From Streptomyces xanthochromogenes (GTDB lineage: Bacteria > Actinomycetota > Actinomycetes > Streptomycetales > Streptomycetaceae): a DNA stretch of 64,000 nt. Below, piece after piece: positions 18,271 through 26,607 of this stretch. The translations under genes were made by a program, and so were the position numbers. The notes beneath the pieces are model-generated. The model had not been told where the DNA came from. It saw only the letters and a program-made list of their open reading frames with translations, and made no database searches. Within the stretch, counting starts at the first letter, position 1. Every line of letters begins with the position of its first letter. The stretch is taken from positions 154,125 through 218,124 of the forward strand of contig NZ_BMUZ01000002.1 of the NCBI RefSeq assembly GCF_014650455.1, read 5' to 3'.

Positions 18271-19530
18271 ATGGTAAAGGCAATCGTATGGCTCGCAGGC
18301 GCAACTACCCTGCTCGCAGGGGGAGTTGGGGGCAACGCCCCCGCCGCCCCGGCCCGCCCCGCCCCGCGGGGCGCCCTCGTCTCGGTCGAGGCCGTGTCCA
18401 CCCGCACCCCCACCCAGGTCGCCGAGTTCCTCGCAGCGGCCGGCATCGACAGCACCGAGGTCCGCTACGGCGTACGCGGATACCGGCTGACGTACCGCAC
18501 GATCACCCCGCAGGGAACCCGCACCACCGCCACCGGCCTGCTCGTGCTGCCCGACGACGGCCGCCGGACCCGGCTCGACCTCGTCGCGGACACCCACGGC
18601 ACCATGGTCGACCGCGACTACGCGCCCTCCGCCGCCGAGGACGACGGACGGCTGTCGCCGTATCTGCACGCGTCCGTCGGGCGGGCCGTCGCCGCGCCCG
18701 ACTACCTGGGGCTCGGCGCGGGGCCCGGACGGCACCCGTACATGGACACCGCCTCCGGCGTGTCCGCCTCGCTCGACATGCTGCGGGCCGCCCGCACCGC
18801 CGCCCGCGAGCTGGGGCGCCCGCTGACCGGGGACGTGTACGGGACCGGGTTCTCGCAGGGCGGCCAGGTCGCCATGGCGCTCGGCCGGGCGCTGAGCCGG
18901 GGCGCGGACGCGCACTTCCGGCTGAAGGCACTCGCGCCGGTGTCGGGGCCGTACGACATCGCGGGGCAGGAGATGCCCGGGCTCTTCGACGGGCGGGTGA
19001 ACGACACCAGCGGGGTGCTGTACCTGGCGTACTGGCTCACCGCGCAGAACCGCCTGCACCCCTTGTACCAGGACCCGGGCGAGGCCTTCCGGGAGCCGTA
19101 CGCCCGGGTCGTCGAGGGGCTCATCGACACCCGTCACACCACGGAGGAGGTGCTCGGGGCGCTGCCCGGGACGGTGGAGGAGCTGCTCACGCCCGGGTTC
19201 TACGCGCGGCTCCAGCGGCCCCGCGGCGCCCTGCTCGACGCCATGCGGGACAACGACCGCACCTGCGACTGGAAGCCCGACGTGCCGGTCCGCCTCTACA
19301 CCGCGAGCGGCGACACCGACGTACCGATGGGCAACACGCTCAGCTGCGCCCGGCGGCTGGCCGGACACGGGAAGAAGGCCCCGGTGACCGACCAGGGAGC
19401 GGTCGATCACAACGGGGCCTTCAGGAAGTCGGTGCCGCAGATCGTGCGGCTCTTCGACTCCGTTGCCGGTACGGCTCAGTACCAGCTGTTCTGCTGCCAG
19501 AAGTTCCAGGCGCCACACGGGCTGCCGTAG
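18271..19530 (+). CDS. Secreted alpha/beta hydrolase (lipase/esterase-like)
   Basis: A 419-residue protein with a signal peptide (MVKAIVWLAGATTLLAGGVG, cleavage in the Ala/Pro-rich stretch). It shows the alpha/beta-hydrolase nucleophile elbow VYGTGFSQGGQVAMAL (Ser in GFSQG). An oxyanion-side segment DLVADTHGTMVDRDYAPS, a candidate Asp in YTASGDTDVPMGN and a candidate His in DQGAVDHNGAF complete the triad. The pattern resembles secreted bacterial lipases of the LIP-like group. The last about 17 residues are encoded antisense to the end of the next gene, which suggests the original stop was lost. The substrate is unknown. Confidence 0.8.
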   Translation: MVKAIVWLAGATTLLAGGVGGNAPAAPARPAPRGALVSVEAVSTRTPTQVAEFLAAAGIDSTEVRYGVRGYRLTYRTITPQGTRTTATGLLVLPDDGRRTRLDLVADTHGTMVDRDYAPSAAEDDGRLSPYLHASVGRAVAAPDYLGLGAGPGRHPYMDTASGVSASLDMLRAARTAARELGRPLTGDVYGTGFSQGGQVAMALGRALSRGADAHFRLKALAPVSGPYDIAGQEMPGLFDGRVNDTSGVLYLAYWLTAQNRLHPLYQDPGEAFREPYARVVEGLIDTRHTTEEVLGALPGTVEELLTPGFYARLQRPRGALLDAMRDNDRTCDWKPDVPVRLYTASGDTDVPMGNTLSCARRLAGHGKKAPVTDQGAVDHNGAFRKSVPQIVRLFDSVAGTAQYQLFCCQKFQAPHGLP

Positions 19531-19898
19531 CGGTCGTTCATGTAGTTCAGGCCCCACTTGATCTGGGTGGCCGGGTTGGACTTCCAGTCGGCACCGGCGG
19601 AGGCCATCTTCGAGCCGGGCAGGGCCTGGACCAGGCCGTAGGCGCCGGAGGAGGAGTTGGTGGCGGACGGGTTCCAGCCGGACTCGTGGGTCACGATCTT
19701 GCTGAAGCACTGGAACTGGTCGGACGGCATCATCTGCTGCGCGATCGTCTTGGCGCTCGTCGGTGCGGCCTGAGCCGGGACGGCGGCCATGGCGATGCCG
19801 GAGGCGGCCAGCAGCGTGGCGCCGGCGGCGGCGATGGACTTCTTGCGAGCGGAGATGCGAGCGGCGAAAGACAACACGAAACCTAACTTCGGGGACAT
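19476..19898 (-). CDS. Secreted SLT-like lysozyme / resuscitation-type protein
   Basis: A 140-residue protein with a signal peptide (ARKKSIAAAGATLLAASGIAMAAVPAQA, cleavage near residue 44). A compact lysozyme-like domain follows: FSKIVTHESGWNPSATNSSSGAYGLVQALPGSKMAS, with catalytic Glu in THESGW, ending IKWGLNYMNDRYGSPCGAWNFWQ. This family of small Streptomyces transglycosylase-like enzymes cleaves peptidoglycan during germination and growth. It converges with and overlaps the hydrolase gene by 55 bp. A promoter and a roughly 170-nt leader lie upstream. A hairpin (GGAGGT/ACCTCC) encloses the AAGGAGG-like sequence 30-35 bases before the ATG. Confidence 0.85.
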   Translation of the reverse strand: MSPKLGFVLSFAARISARKKSIAAAGATLLAASGIAMAAVPAQAAPTSAKTIAQQMMPSDQFQCFSKIVTHESGWNPSATNSSSGAYGLVQALPGSKMASAGADWKSNPATQIKWGLNYMNDRYGSPCGAWNFWQQNSWY

Positions 19899-20075
19899 GG
19901 GGGTCGCACACCGCCGGAGGTTCAAGGACCTCCTTGGCGAGGGAACCCGATGTGAGTGGCCCGTGTGTGGACCGTGCGGTTCCGGCGACTCGAACAGTTG
20001 TAACCGGGTCGCCCAGGGGTCCGCAATCACCCCATTTACTAGTGGGAGTCGCATGGGGGGTGGAACGTCCCCGGG

Positions 20076-20104
20076 GGTGTAAGGGATACATAAGTCCAGG
20101 TCAA
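20076..20104 (-). promoter_or_regulatory. Predicted promoter of the SLT-like gene
   Basis: On the minus strand TTGACC (20104-20099) is separated by exactly 17 bp from TACACC (20081-20076). The implied start near 20069 leaves a leader of about 170 nt before the ATG at 19898. The leader lacks the conserved segments of the c-di-AMP riboswitch that often precedes such genes. Confidence 0.5.
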
Positions 20105-20204
20105 CGCCGCTGCGGAAGGGCCTCTGGATCATGGCTGTGGGCCCCTATTCCGCCTCGTAGAGGACGAAGGTCCTGTGGGCCGCCTCACCCCGGAGGGACC
20201 CTTT

Positions 20205-21077
20205 TCAGGCCTCGAATGTGACCTGGGCCTCGAAGGCGGCACGCCTCGTCGCGCGTCGCAGCGCCTTCAGGACGGTCGCGCCGAGCGTCAGGGTCAGCAC
20301 CACCGTGAGCGCCGCCCGGCCCAGGTCCCAGCCGAGCGAGGTGGCCGCGCAGTACGCGAAGAAGCGGACCAGGTTGTCGGACAGCGGGGCGCCGGGCTGG
20401 AAGGAGACGCCCGAGGACATTCCGCCGATGAAGGTCCAGCCCTGGAGGTTCATGACCGTGCCGTACGCGAACGAGGCGAGCGCGCCGTAGAGCGCGAGCA
20501 GGACCAGCTCGGCCCGGCCGCGCAGCCGGTGCGGGCCGGGCAGCAGGCCCGCCCCCATCGTGAACCAGCCCATCGCGAGCATCTGGAACGGCATCCACGG
20601 GCCGACCCCGCCGGTCAGCAGGGCGGAGGCGAACATCGTGACCGAGCCGAGTACGAAGCCGAAGCCCGGTCCGAGGACCCGGCCGCTCAGCACCATCAGG
20701 AAGAACATCGGCTCCAGTCCCGCCGTGCCCGCGCCCAGCGGGCGCAGCGCCGCCCCGACCGCGGCCAGCACGCCGAGCATCGCGACGGCCTTGGCGTCCA
20801 TGCCGTCGTCGGCGATCGTGGCGACCACCACACCCACCAGGAGCGGGAGCAGCGCGGCGAAGAGCCAGGGGGCGTCCCGGGCGTGGGCGAGGCCGGAGTC
20901 CGCGTCTGCGAGCAGCGGCCAGCCGAAGGCCGCGATGCCGATGAGGGTGATGAGGGAGAGGGCCACCACCGCGCGGGGGCCCAGGCGGATGGCCCGGGCC
21001 ACCTTCGTGACGTCCTGGCTCGTGGGGCTCGTGGGGCTCGTGGAGGTCGTGGGGCTCGTGGGGCGAATGGGGCTCAT
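20205..21077 (-). CDS. ECF transporter substrate-binding (S) component, probably cobalamin
   Basis: A 290-residue membrane protein with six or more helices and the S-component style core (MDAKAVAMLGVLAAVGAALRPLGAGTAGLEPMFFLMVLSGRVLGPGFGFVLGSVTMFASALLTGGVGPWMPFQML). The N-terminus is a Thr/Ser/Pro repeat (TSPTTSTSPTSPTS). It captures a vitamin and docks on the shared T/ATPase module. The ATG at 21077 overlaps the ATPase stop by ATGA. Cobalamin is inferred from the B12 riboswitch that leads the operon. Confidence 0.85.
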   Translation of the reverse strand: MSPIRPTSPTTSTSPTSPTSQDVTKVARAIRLGPRAVVALSLITLIGIAAFGWPLLADADSGLAHARDAPWLFAALLPLLVGVVVATIADDGMDAKAVAMLGVLAAVGAALRPLGAGTAGLEPMFFLMVLSGRVLGPGFGFVLGSVTMFASALLTGGVGPWMPFQMLAMGWFTMGAGLLPGPHRLRGRAELVLLALYGALASFAYGTVMNLQGWTFIGGMSSGVSFQPGAPLSDNLVRFFAYCAATSLGWDLGRAALTVVLTLTLGATVLKALRRATRRAAFEAQVTFEA

Positions 21078-22795
21078 GAAAGGGCCTCGCGTACCTGCGC
21101 GACGGTGAGCCAGTGCTGGGGGGCCAGGACCTTGGCGACCTGGGGGGCGAAGGCGGGCGAGGAGACGACGACCTCGGCGGTCGGGCCGTCCGCGACGACC
21201 TCGCCGCCCGCGAGGATCACCACCCGGTGGGCGAGCTCGGCGGCCAGCTCCACGTCATGGGTGGCGAGCACGATCGCGTGCCCCTCGGCGGCCAGTGCGC
21301 GCAGCACGGTGACCAGGCGTGCCTTCGCCGCGTAGTCCAGGCCCCGGGTCGGCTCGTCCAGGAGGAGCAGAGGCGGGCGGCCGGTCAGGACGATCGCCAA
21401 CGCGAGGGCGAGGCGCTGGCCCTCGGACAGGTCACGGGGGTGCGTGTCGTCCCGTACGCCCGGGAGCAGCGTGGACACCAGCTCGCGGCAGGTTCCGGGA
21501 GCGGCCCCGGCGTCCTGGTCCGCGGCGGCGCACTCCGCGGCGACGGTGTCGGCGTACAGGAGGTCGCGGGGTTCCTGCGGTACGAGGCCGACCTCGCGGA
21601 TCAGTTCGCGCGGCGGGGTGCGGTGGGGAGTGCGGCCGGACACGGTCACCGCGCCCGAGGTGGGTTCGATCATGCCGACGAGGGTGGCGAGCAGGGTGGA
21701 CTTGCCGGCGCCGTTGCGCCCCATCAGGGCGATGGTCTCGCCCGGGGTGACGTTCAGGTCCAGGCGGCGCAGCGCCTCGACCCGGCCGCGTCGCACGCCG
21801 AGGGCGGTGGCCGTGGCGGTGGCAGCACGGGTGGTGGCCGTCGCCGTTGTGGCGGAGGCGTCGGGGTTGACCGGCGGGCGGCGGAGGAGGGAGGCGAGGG
21901 TGCGCTTCGCCGTCGCGGGGCGAGGGGTGGCCGCCCGCGGCCGCTGGGTGCCTTCGGCGGTGGGGGTGCGGGGCGTACGCGTCGACAGCCGCTCGCGCAG
22001 GGGGCCCGCCCTGCGGCGGGCGTCCCGGACGGAGAGGGGGAGCGGAGTCCAGTTCGCCAGGTGGCCCAGGGCCACCACCGGGGGGTGGACCGGGGAGACG
22101 CGCATGATGTCGGCCGGGGTGCCGAGGACCGGGGCGTCGCCGGGTGCGGGCAGGAGGATGACCTGGTCCGCGTACTGGACCACGCGCTCCAGACGGTGCT
22201 CGGCCAGCAGGACGGTCGTGCCGAGATCGTGGACGAGGCGCTGGAGGACCGACAGGACGTCCTCGGCGGCGGCGGGGTCGAGCGCCGACGTCGGCTCGTC
22301 CAGGACCAGCACCTTCGGATGCGGCGTGAGGACCGAGCCGATCGCGACGCGCTGCTGCTGGCCGCCGGAGAGGGTGGCGATGGGGCGATCGCGCAGTTCG
22401 GCGAGGCCCAGCAGGTCCAGAGTCTCCTCGACGCGGCGGCGCATCACCGCGGGGGCGAGCCCCAACGACTCCATTCCGTAGGCGAGTTCGTCCTCGACGG
22501 TGTCGGTGACGAAGTGCGCGAGGGGGTCCTGGCCCACCGTGCCGACCAGGTCGGCGAGTTCGCGCGGCTTGTGGGTGCGGGTGTCGCGGCCGTCCACGGT
22601 GACGCGGCCGCGCAGGGTGCCGCCGGTGAAGTGCGGGACGAGCCCGGAGACCGTACCGAGGAGCGTCGACTTGCCGACCCCGGACGGGCCGACCAGCAGC
22701 ACCAACTCGCCCTCGGGGATGGTCAGTTGCACGTTCCGCAGGGTCGGTTCGGGGGCGGAGTCGTAGGTGACCGAAACGTTCTCGAAGCGGATCAC
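21074..22795 (-). CDS. ECF transporter double ATPase (EcfA-type, two ABC domains)
   Basis: A 573-residue protein holding two ABC ATPase domains in one chain. Domain one has Walker A VGPSGVGKSTLL, signature LSGGQQQR and Walker B VLVLDEPTSALD. Domain two has MGRNGAGKSTLL, LSEGQRLALA and LLLLDEPTRGLD. A Thr/Arg-rich linker of about 80 residues joins them. In ECF transporters two ATPases usually come from separate genes. The GTG start at 22795 overlaps the stop of the T-component gene. It powers uptake through the T and S subunits. Confidence 0.92.
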   Translation of the reverse strand: MIRFENVSVTYDSAPEPTLRNVQLTIPEGELVLLVGPSGVGKSTLLGTVSGLVPHFTGGTLRGRVTVDGRDTRTHKPRELADLVGTVGQDPLAHFVTDTVEDELAYGMESLGLAPAVMRRRVEETLDLLGLAELRDRPIATLSGGQQQRVAIGSVLTPHPKVLVLDEPTSALDPAAAEDVLSVLQRLVHDLGTTVLLAEHRLERVVQYADQVILLPAPGDAPVLGTPADIMRVSPVHPPVVALGHLANWTPLPLSVRDARRRAGPLRERLSTRTPRTPTAEGTQRPRAATPRPATAKRTLASLLRRPPVNPDASATTATATTRAATATATALGVRRGRVEALRRLDLNVTPGETIALMGRNGAGKSTLLATLVGMIEPTSGAVTVSGRTPHRTPPRELIREVGLVPQEPRDLLYADTVAAECAAADQDAGAAPGTCRELVSTLLPGVRDDTHPRDLSEGQRLALALAIVLTGRPPLLLLDEPTRGLDYAAKARLVTVLRALAAEGHAIVLATHDVELAAELAHRVVILAGGEVVADGPTAEVVVSSPAFAPQVAKVLAPQHWLTVAQVREALS

Positions 22796-24075
22796 ACGGA
22801 CTCCTTCGGCGGTGCGGGCGGTGCGGGTGGCGCCGGTGGTACGGGCCTTGCGGCCGGCGCGGGCGGTACGGGTGCGACGAATGCGGGGAGCAGGCCGACG
22901 AGCAACGAGAGCGCGGGCCACAGCGGCAGGGCCGGTGCGGCGAGGGGGACGACCCCGAGGGTCAGGGCGTCGGAGGCGTGCGCGCCCGCCCGGATCATCA
23001 GCGCCGCGACCGCCGCGCCGGAACCGGCCACCAGCCAGGACCGGGTGTCCCAGCGGTCGGGCCGGTAGCGGGTACGGATCTGGCGGCGGCCGCCGAGGCG
23101 GAGCCCGGCGAGGGAGGCGGCCATCCCCGCCGCGAGGACGGGGATGCCGTACCCGGCGCCTTCGGAGGCGAGCAGTCCGTACGTCCCCGCGCACACGCCG
23201 AGGAGTCCGCCCAGGGTGAGGGCCGTGGTCAAGTGCCGTACGGAAGCGGTCACTTCGGCGGTGCGTCCGTAGCCGCGGGCGTCCATCGAGGCGGCCACCG
23301 CGACCGAGCGTTCCAGCGCCCCTTCGAGCACCGGCAGCCCGATCTGGGCGATGGCCCTGATGCCGCCGGTGGGGCGGCCGCGCAGCCGGCGCGCGGTCCG
23401 CAGCCGTACGACGTCGGCGACCATGTTCGGCGCGAAGGTCATCGCGACGACCACGGCCACCCCGGCCTCGTACAGGGCTCCGGGCAGCGACTTGAGGAGG
23501 CGGGCGGGATTGGCCAGCGCGTTCGCCGCTCCCACGCAGATCAGCAGGGTGGCCAGACGAACGCCGTCGTACAGGGCGAAGAGCATGCCCTCCGCGGTGA
23601 CCCGGCCGCCGACGCGGATGCCCTTCGCCCAGTCGGGGAGCGGGAGTTCGGGCAGCGTGAACAGGGTGTGGCTGCCGGGGATCGGCGAGCCGAGGACCAG
23701 GTTGAAGGCGAGCCGGATGCCGACGACGAACAGGCCGATCTTGATGAACGCGGTGTAGGAGCGGGCCCAGGGGGCGTCGGTCTTGCGGGCGGCCACGACG
23801 TATCCGGCGACGCCGACGAGGAGGCCGAGCAGGAGGGGGTTGTTGGTGCGCGACGCGGCCGTGGCGAGACCGAGCGCCCAGAGCCACCAGGCGCCGGGGT
23901 GCACGGCGTTGCTCCGGCTCGCGGCGGGCGGGGCCGGTGCGAACCTCCGGCGGGGGCGGGGGGTTGCTCGGGCGGCCGCGGGCCGGTGGGTACCCGCCCG
24001 GCCTCCGGCCGGGCCGCTGCCGCCACCGGTACCCGCTGCCGGCCCGCCCTCGGCGCCTTCGTTCTGGGGTGGCAT
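22792..24075 (-). CDS. ECF transporter T component (CbiQ-like)
   Basis: A 427-residue membrane protein. The first about 60 residues are Gly/Pro/Ala-rich and cytoplasmic. CbiQ/EcfT-type helices follow. The coupling motif is visible as VAVAASMDARGYGRTAEVT, which matches the conserved Ala-Arg-Gly box that contacts the ATPases. About eight hydrophobic segments extend to a Pro-rich tail (PVPPAPPAPPAPPKESV). The ATG at 24075 is seven bases past the preceding stop, and the 3' end overlaps the ATPase GTG, so translation is coupled through the operon. Confidence 0.88.
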   Translation of the reverse strand: MPPQNEGAEGGPAAGTGGGSGPAGGRAGTHRPAAARATPRPRRRFAPAPPAASRSNAVHPGAWWLWALGLATAASRTNNPLLLGLLVGVAGYVVAARKTDAPWARSYTAFIKIGLFVVGIRLAFNLVLGSPIPGSHTLFTLPELPLPDWAKGIRVGGRVTAEGMLFALYDGVRLATLLICVGAANALANPARLLKSLPGALYEAGVAVVVAMTFAPNMVADVVRLRTARRLRGRPTGGIRAIAQIGLPVLEGALERSVAVAASMDARGYGRTAEVTASVRHLTTALTLGGLLGVCAGTYGLLASEGAGYGIPVLAAGMAASLAGLRLGGRRQIRTRYRPDRWDTRSWLVAGSGAAVAALMIRAGAHASDALTLGVVPLAAPALPLWPALSLLVGLLPAFVAPVPPAPAARPVPPAPPAPPAPPKESV

Positions 24076-24082
24076 CGCCGGG

Positions 24083-24730
24083 TCAGTTTCCGCGGCGGCG
24101 GCGGGACTGCCAGATCGCCGCCGCGCCCAGCGCGAGGATGGCGGCCACTCCGGCCAGCAGGCCCACCGACGGGCCCGAACCCCCCGTGTCCTTCGCCGCG
24201 GCCGGCTTCGCGGTCGCTGCCGGGCCGTCGACCTGTTCGCCGCATCCCGTGCGCGGGTAGCCGCCGATCGCGCACAGCAGGGCCGCGCTGTTGTAGCGGA
24301 GCGGCTTCGCCACGGCGGCCAGGGCGTCGGCGGTGGTGGCGTCCGGGGCGACCTGCGCGCAGGCGGTGCGCGGGGCGGGCGGGGTGTCGCCCGGGGCCGC
24401 GTCCTGGGGCGTGCCGAAGTCGATGACGAGCGCGACCCGCTTCGTGTCGTCCTTGGTGGGCGTCGCACCGCACACCGCCTCGAAGGACGGTGCCGTACGC
24501 GGCTGGGTCGCGTCCTTGGAGTCCGCGCTCACCGCGAAGCGGAAGCCCTCCACCGAGCCGTCGCCGGGGTGCGCGGACGCCGGGCCCTGAGTGGCGTACG
24601 TCCACGCGTCGCCCGTCAGGTCCCAGAACGACCAGTACCGGTAGCCCGCCGCCTGGGCGGGCCCGGCGCCGGTGGCGAGGACCACCAGGGCGAGGAGCGG
24701 CGCGGCGAACGAGGCGAGGCGCGTGCGCAT
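24083..24730 (-). CDS. Surface-anchored SCO2325-like protein
   Basis: A 215-residue protein with a signal peptide (MRTRLASFAAPLLALVVLATGAGPAQA). An extracellular domain beginning YRYWSFWDLTGDAWTYATQGPA carries Cys residues that could pair. A C-terminal membrane helix (SVGLLAGVAAILALGAAAIW) ends in SRRRRGN. I recognise the general pattern as a companion of the B12-type ECF operon in Streptomyces but know no biochemical function. The start codon overlaps the stop of the preceding gene (TGATG). A cell-surface accessory role in vitamin capture is inferred from context only. Confidence 0.7.
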   Translation of the reverse strand: MRTRLASFAAPLLALVVLATGAGPAQAAGYRYWSFWDLTGDAWTYATQGPASAHPGDGSVEGFRFAVSADSKDATQPRTAPSFEAVCGATPTKDDTKRVALVIDFGTPQDAAPGDTPPAPRTACAQVAPDATTADALAAVAKPLRYNSAALLCAIGGYPRTGCGEQVDGPAATAKPAAAKDTGGSGPSVGLLAGVAAILALGAAAIWQSRRRRGN

Positions 24731-25968
24731 CACAGCTGCTGGTTCTTCTTGCGGCCGCTGATCAGGAAGCCGACGCCGATACCGGCGACCAGGCCGACGC
24801 CGACGATCCACCAGACGGAGATGCCGTCGTTCTTCTCGTCCGACTTCTGGTCCGACGTCTCGGACGAGGCGGCCGGGGACGCCGCCGACTCCGGGGCCGG
24901 GCCCGTCGCGTTGAGGGACGTGACCAGGTTCACTCCGCCGAAGTTCGTCGGGTCGGCGCCGGTCGCGTCCGCGGCGAAGACGAGCTGGGCGTAGGCGGCG
25001 GGGCCGTTCTCCTTGGCCCATGCGGTGGCGTTCTTGGCGAGCCAGTCGGCGGACGCCTTCGCCTGCTGCGCCCGGCCGTCGGCGGCGAGGGCGACGATCG
25101 CGTCCGCGGTGTTGCCGAAGTCGGGCTGGTCGGCGGCGCCCGGCATCGCGGACTTCAGGAATCCGGTCGGTGCCAGCGTCCTGGCGAGGTAGGCGGCGCC
25201 GTTGTGCGCGGCCTGCTCGGGCGTGGTGGCCTTCTCGCAGGCGGTGCCCTTGGCGTCGGCGGGGCCCGCGGTGGCGGTGAGGCCCTTGCCGAGCGAGCCG
25301 GTCACCGCGGCGGCGGTCGCGTCGGCGTTGGCGTACAGCTTCCCGGTCTTCAGGTCGCCCTGGTAGGCGAAGGCGCCGCCGCCGGAAGGGTCGTCGCAGG
25401 GCAGCGCGAAGGCGAGCAGCCCGTCGAACGGAGACTTGCCGCCCTTGGCCGACTTCACCTCGGCCGGCTTCTCGCCGGCGGCGGCGAGCGCGCCGATGAC
25501 GATCGCGGTGGAGTTGGCGTCGCTCTTCGAGCCGGGGTTGTAGGCCCAGCCGCCGTCGTCGTTCTGTACGGACTTCAGCCAGCCGGCGCCCTTCTTCACG
25601 GCGTCGTCGTGGCCGCCGAGCGCCACCAGTGCCTGGACCGCGGCGGAGGTGGCGTTGGTGTCCAGCATCGCCTTGGGGTCGCACGGCTTGGCCGCGTCCG
25701 CGCGGAACGCGGTGAAGGCACCGCTCTCGCACTGCTGGCCGGTGAGCCAGGTGATGGCCCGGGCGGCGGGCTTGACGCCCGCCTTCTCCTGGGCGAGGAA
25801 GGCGAGGGACTGCCGGAAGACGCCGTCGTACTGGGGGTCCTTGGTTCCGTACAGGCCCGGCGGGACCGCCGCGGGGGACGGCGTGCCGTCGGCGAATGCG
25901 GCCGGGGCGGCGCCGCCCAGGACGGCGGTGGCGGCGGCGAGCGCTGCGGCGCAGCGGCGTACGGTCAT
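24730..25968 (-). CDS. Surface-anchored intrinsic-factor-like protein with prenyltransferase/squalene-oxidase repeats
   Basis: A 412-residue protein with a signal peptide (residues 1-27). Alpha-toroid style repeats follow: ITWLTGQQCESGAF, TNATSAAVQALVALGG, GAGWLKSVQNDDGGWAYNPGS, NSTAIVIGALAAAG, NADATAAAVTGSLG and NTADAIVALAADG. A Ser/Glu/Asp-rich stalk and a membrane anchor (VWWIVGVGLVAGIGVGFLI, then GRKKNQQL) end the chain. The repeat pattern is that of the alpha6-alpha6 barrel found in prenyltransferase-like proteins and in the eukaryotic B12-binding intrinsic factor. As first gene of a cobalamin-riboswitch ECF operon, it is a likely surface B12-binding protein; this function is inferred. 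Confidence 0.75.
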   Translation of the reverse strand: MTVRRCAAALAAATAVLGGAAPAAFADGTPSPAAVPPGLYGTKDPQYDGVFRQSLAFLAQEKAGVKPAARAITWLTGQQCESGAFTAFRADAAKPCDPKAMLDTNATSAAVQALVALGGHDDAVKKGAGWLKSVQNDDGGWAYNPGSKSDANSTAIVIGALAAAGEKPAEVKSAKGGKSPFDGLLAFALPCDDPSGGGAFAYQGDLKTGKLYANADATAAAVTGSLGKGLTATAGPADAKGTACEKATTPEQAAHNGAAYLARTLAPTGFLKSAMPGAADQPDFGNTADAIVALAADGRAQQAKASADWLAKNATAWAKENGPAAYAQLVFAADATGADPTNFGGVNLVTSLNATGPAPESAASPAASSETSDQKSDEKNDGISVWWIVGVGLVAGIGVGFLISGRKKNQQL

Positions 25969-26034
25969 GGCGGGCGGTGCCTCTCCTGCGGGGGAGCGCG
26001 GGCGGGCGCGCGCTGGCACCCGGCTCGGGCCCCG

Positions 26035-26200
26035 TATACCTCGACGGTGCGGGCCACCCGCGGTGTGCGGGTGACGTGTGAGCCGGTCATGCGGGACGGG
26101 GCATTCCGGCTTGCCACCGGAGTGGCCTCACGGCTGCGGGTCAGCGCCGGATTCGCACCGGCTTCCCCCCGTACGTGCATGACGACCCGCCCACCCTACC
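26035..26200 (-). promoter_or_regulatory. Cobalamin (B12) riboswitch
   Basis: Read on the minus strand, the leader contains GGGAAGCCGGTGCGAATCCG continuing into GGCGCTGACCCGCAGCCGTGA (about 26170-26131) and GCAAGCCGGAATGCC (about 26114-26100). These are the conserved P4/P5 and J6-3 regions (including the B12 box) of adenosylcobalamin riboswitches. It ends 60-70 bp before the ATG at 25968. It would repress the ECF operon when B12 is plentiful. Boundaries are approximate. Confidence 0.9.
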
Positions 26201-26209
26201 CGGCGGGTG

Positions 26210-26530
26210 GACGCCGCCGGGGCTCCGCCCCGGCCCCCCTGAGGGGCTCCGCCCCTCGAACCCTGCGGGGGCTCCGCCCCCTGCACCCCCGTTCGCGCCT
26301 GAAGGGCGCTCGTCCTCAAACTCCCCCAAGGCCTCAAGGGCCAGGGGGACCCCCATGACGGGCTGAAGATGCCTGCGCCGGCCCGCACCGATCAGCCGGG
26401 AGGGCTGAATGCCCGGTGCGGGCAAGCACCAAGGCTTTTAGGGGCGCGGGGAACTGCGCGGCCGGCCCAGCACGGTCCGCAGCCGAAAAATGGGGGCCCG
26501 GGGGTGCAGCCCCCGGAAGCCCACCCACCC
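26210..26530. repeat. Interspersed GC repeat, copy 3
   Basis: Successive GGGGCTCCGCCCC palindromes are followed by about 100 bp (26283-26385) that is nearly identical, in inverted orientation, to 42112-42215. GGGGCGCGGGGAACTGCGCG and the CAGCACGGTCCGCAGCCG module then follow. No gene is supported from 26201 to 26607. Confidence 0.8.
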
Positions 26531-26607
26531 GCCACTCCCCCCCGGAGGGTTTGGGGAGGGGGGCGGGGAGGGGCCAAGAACCGGGGTCCGGGGAGCCCCG
26601 GGGTGCC

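Noticed and set aside
19899..20069. c-di-AMP (ydaO) riboswitch
   Set aside because: The conserved AGCTAACCTCGT-type core was not found in the leader.
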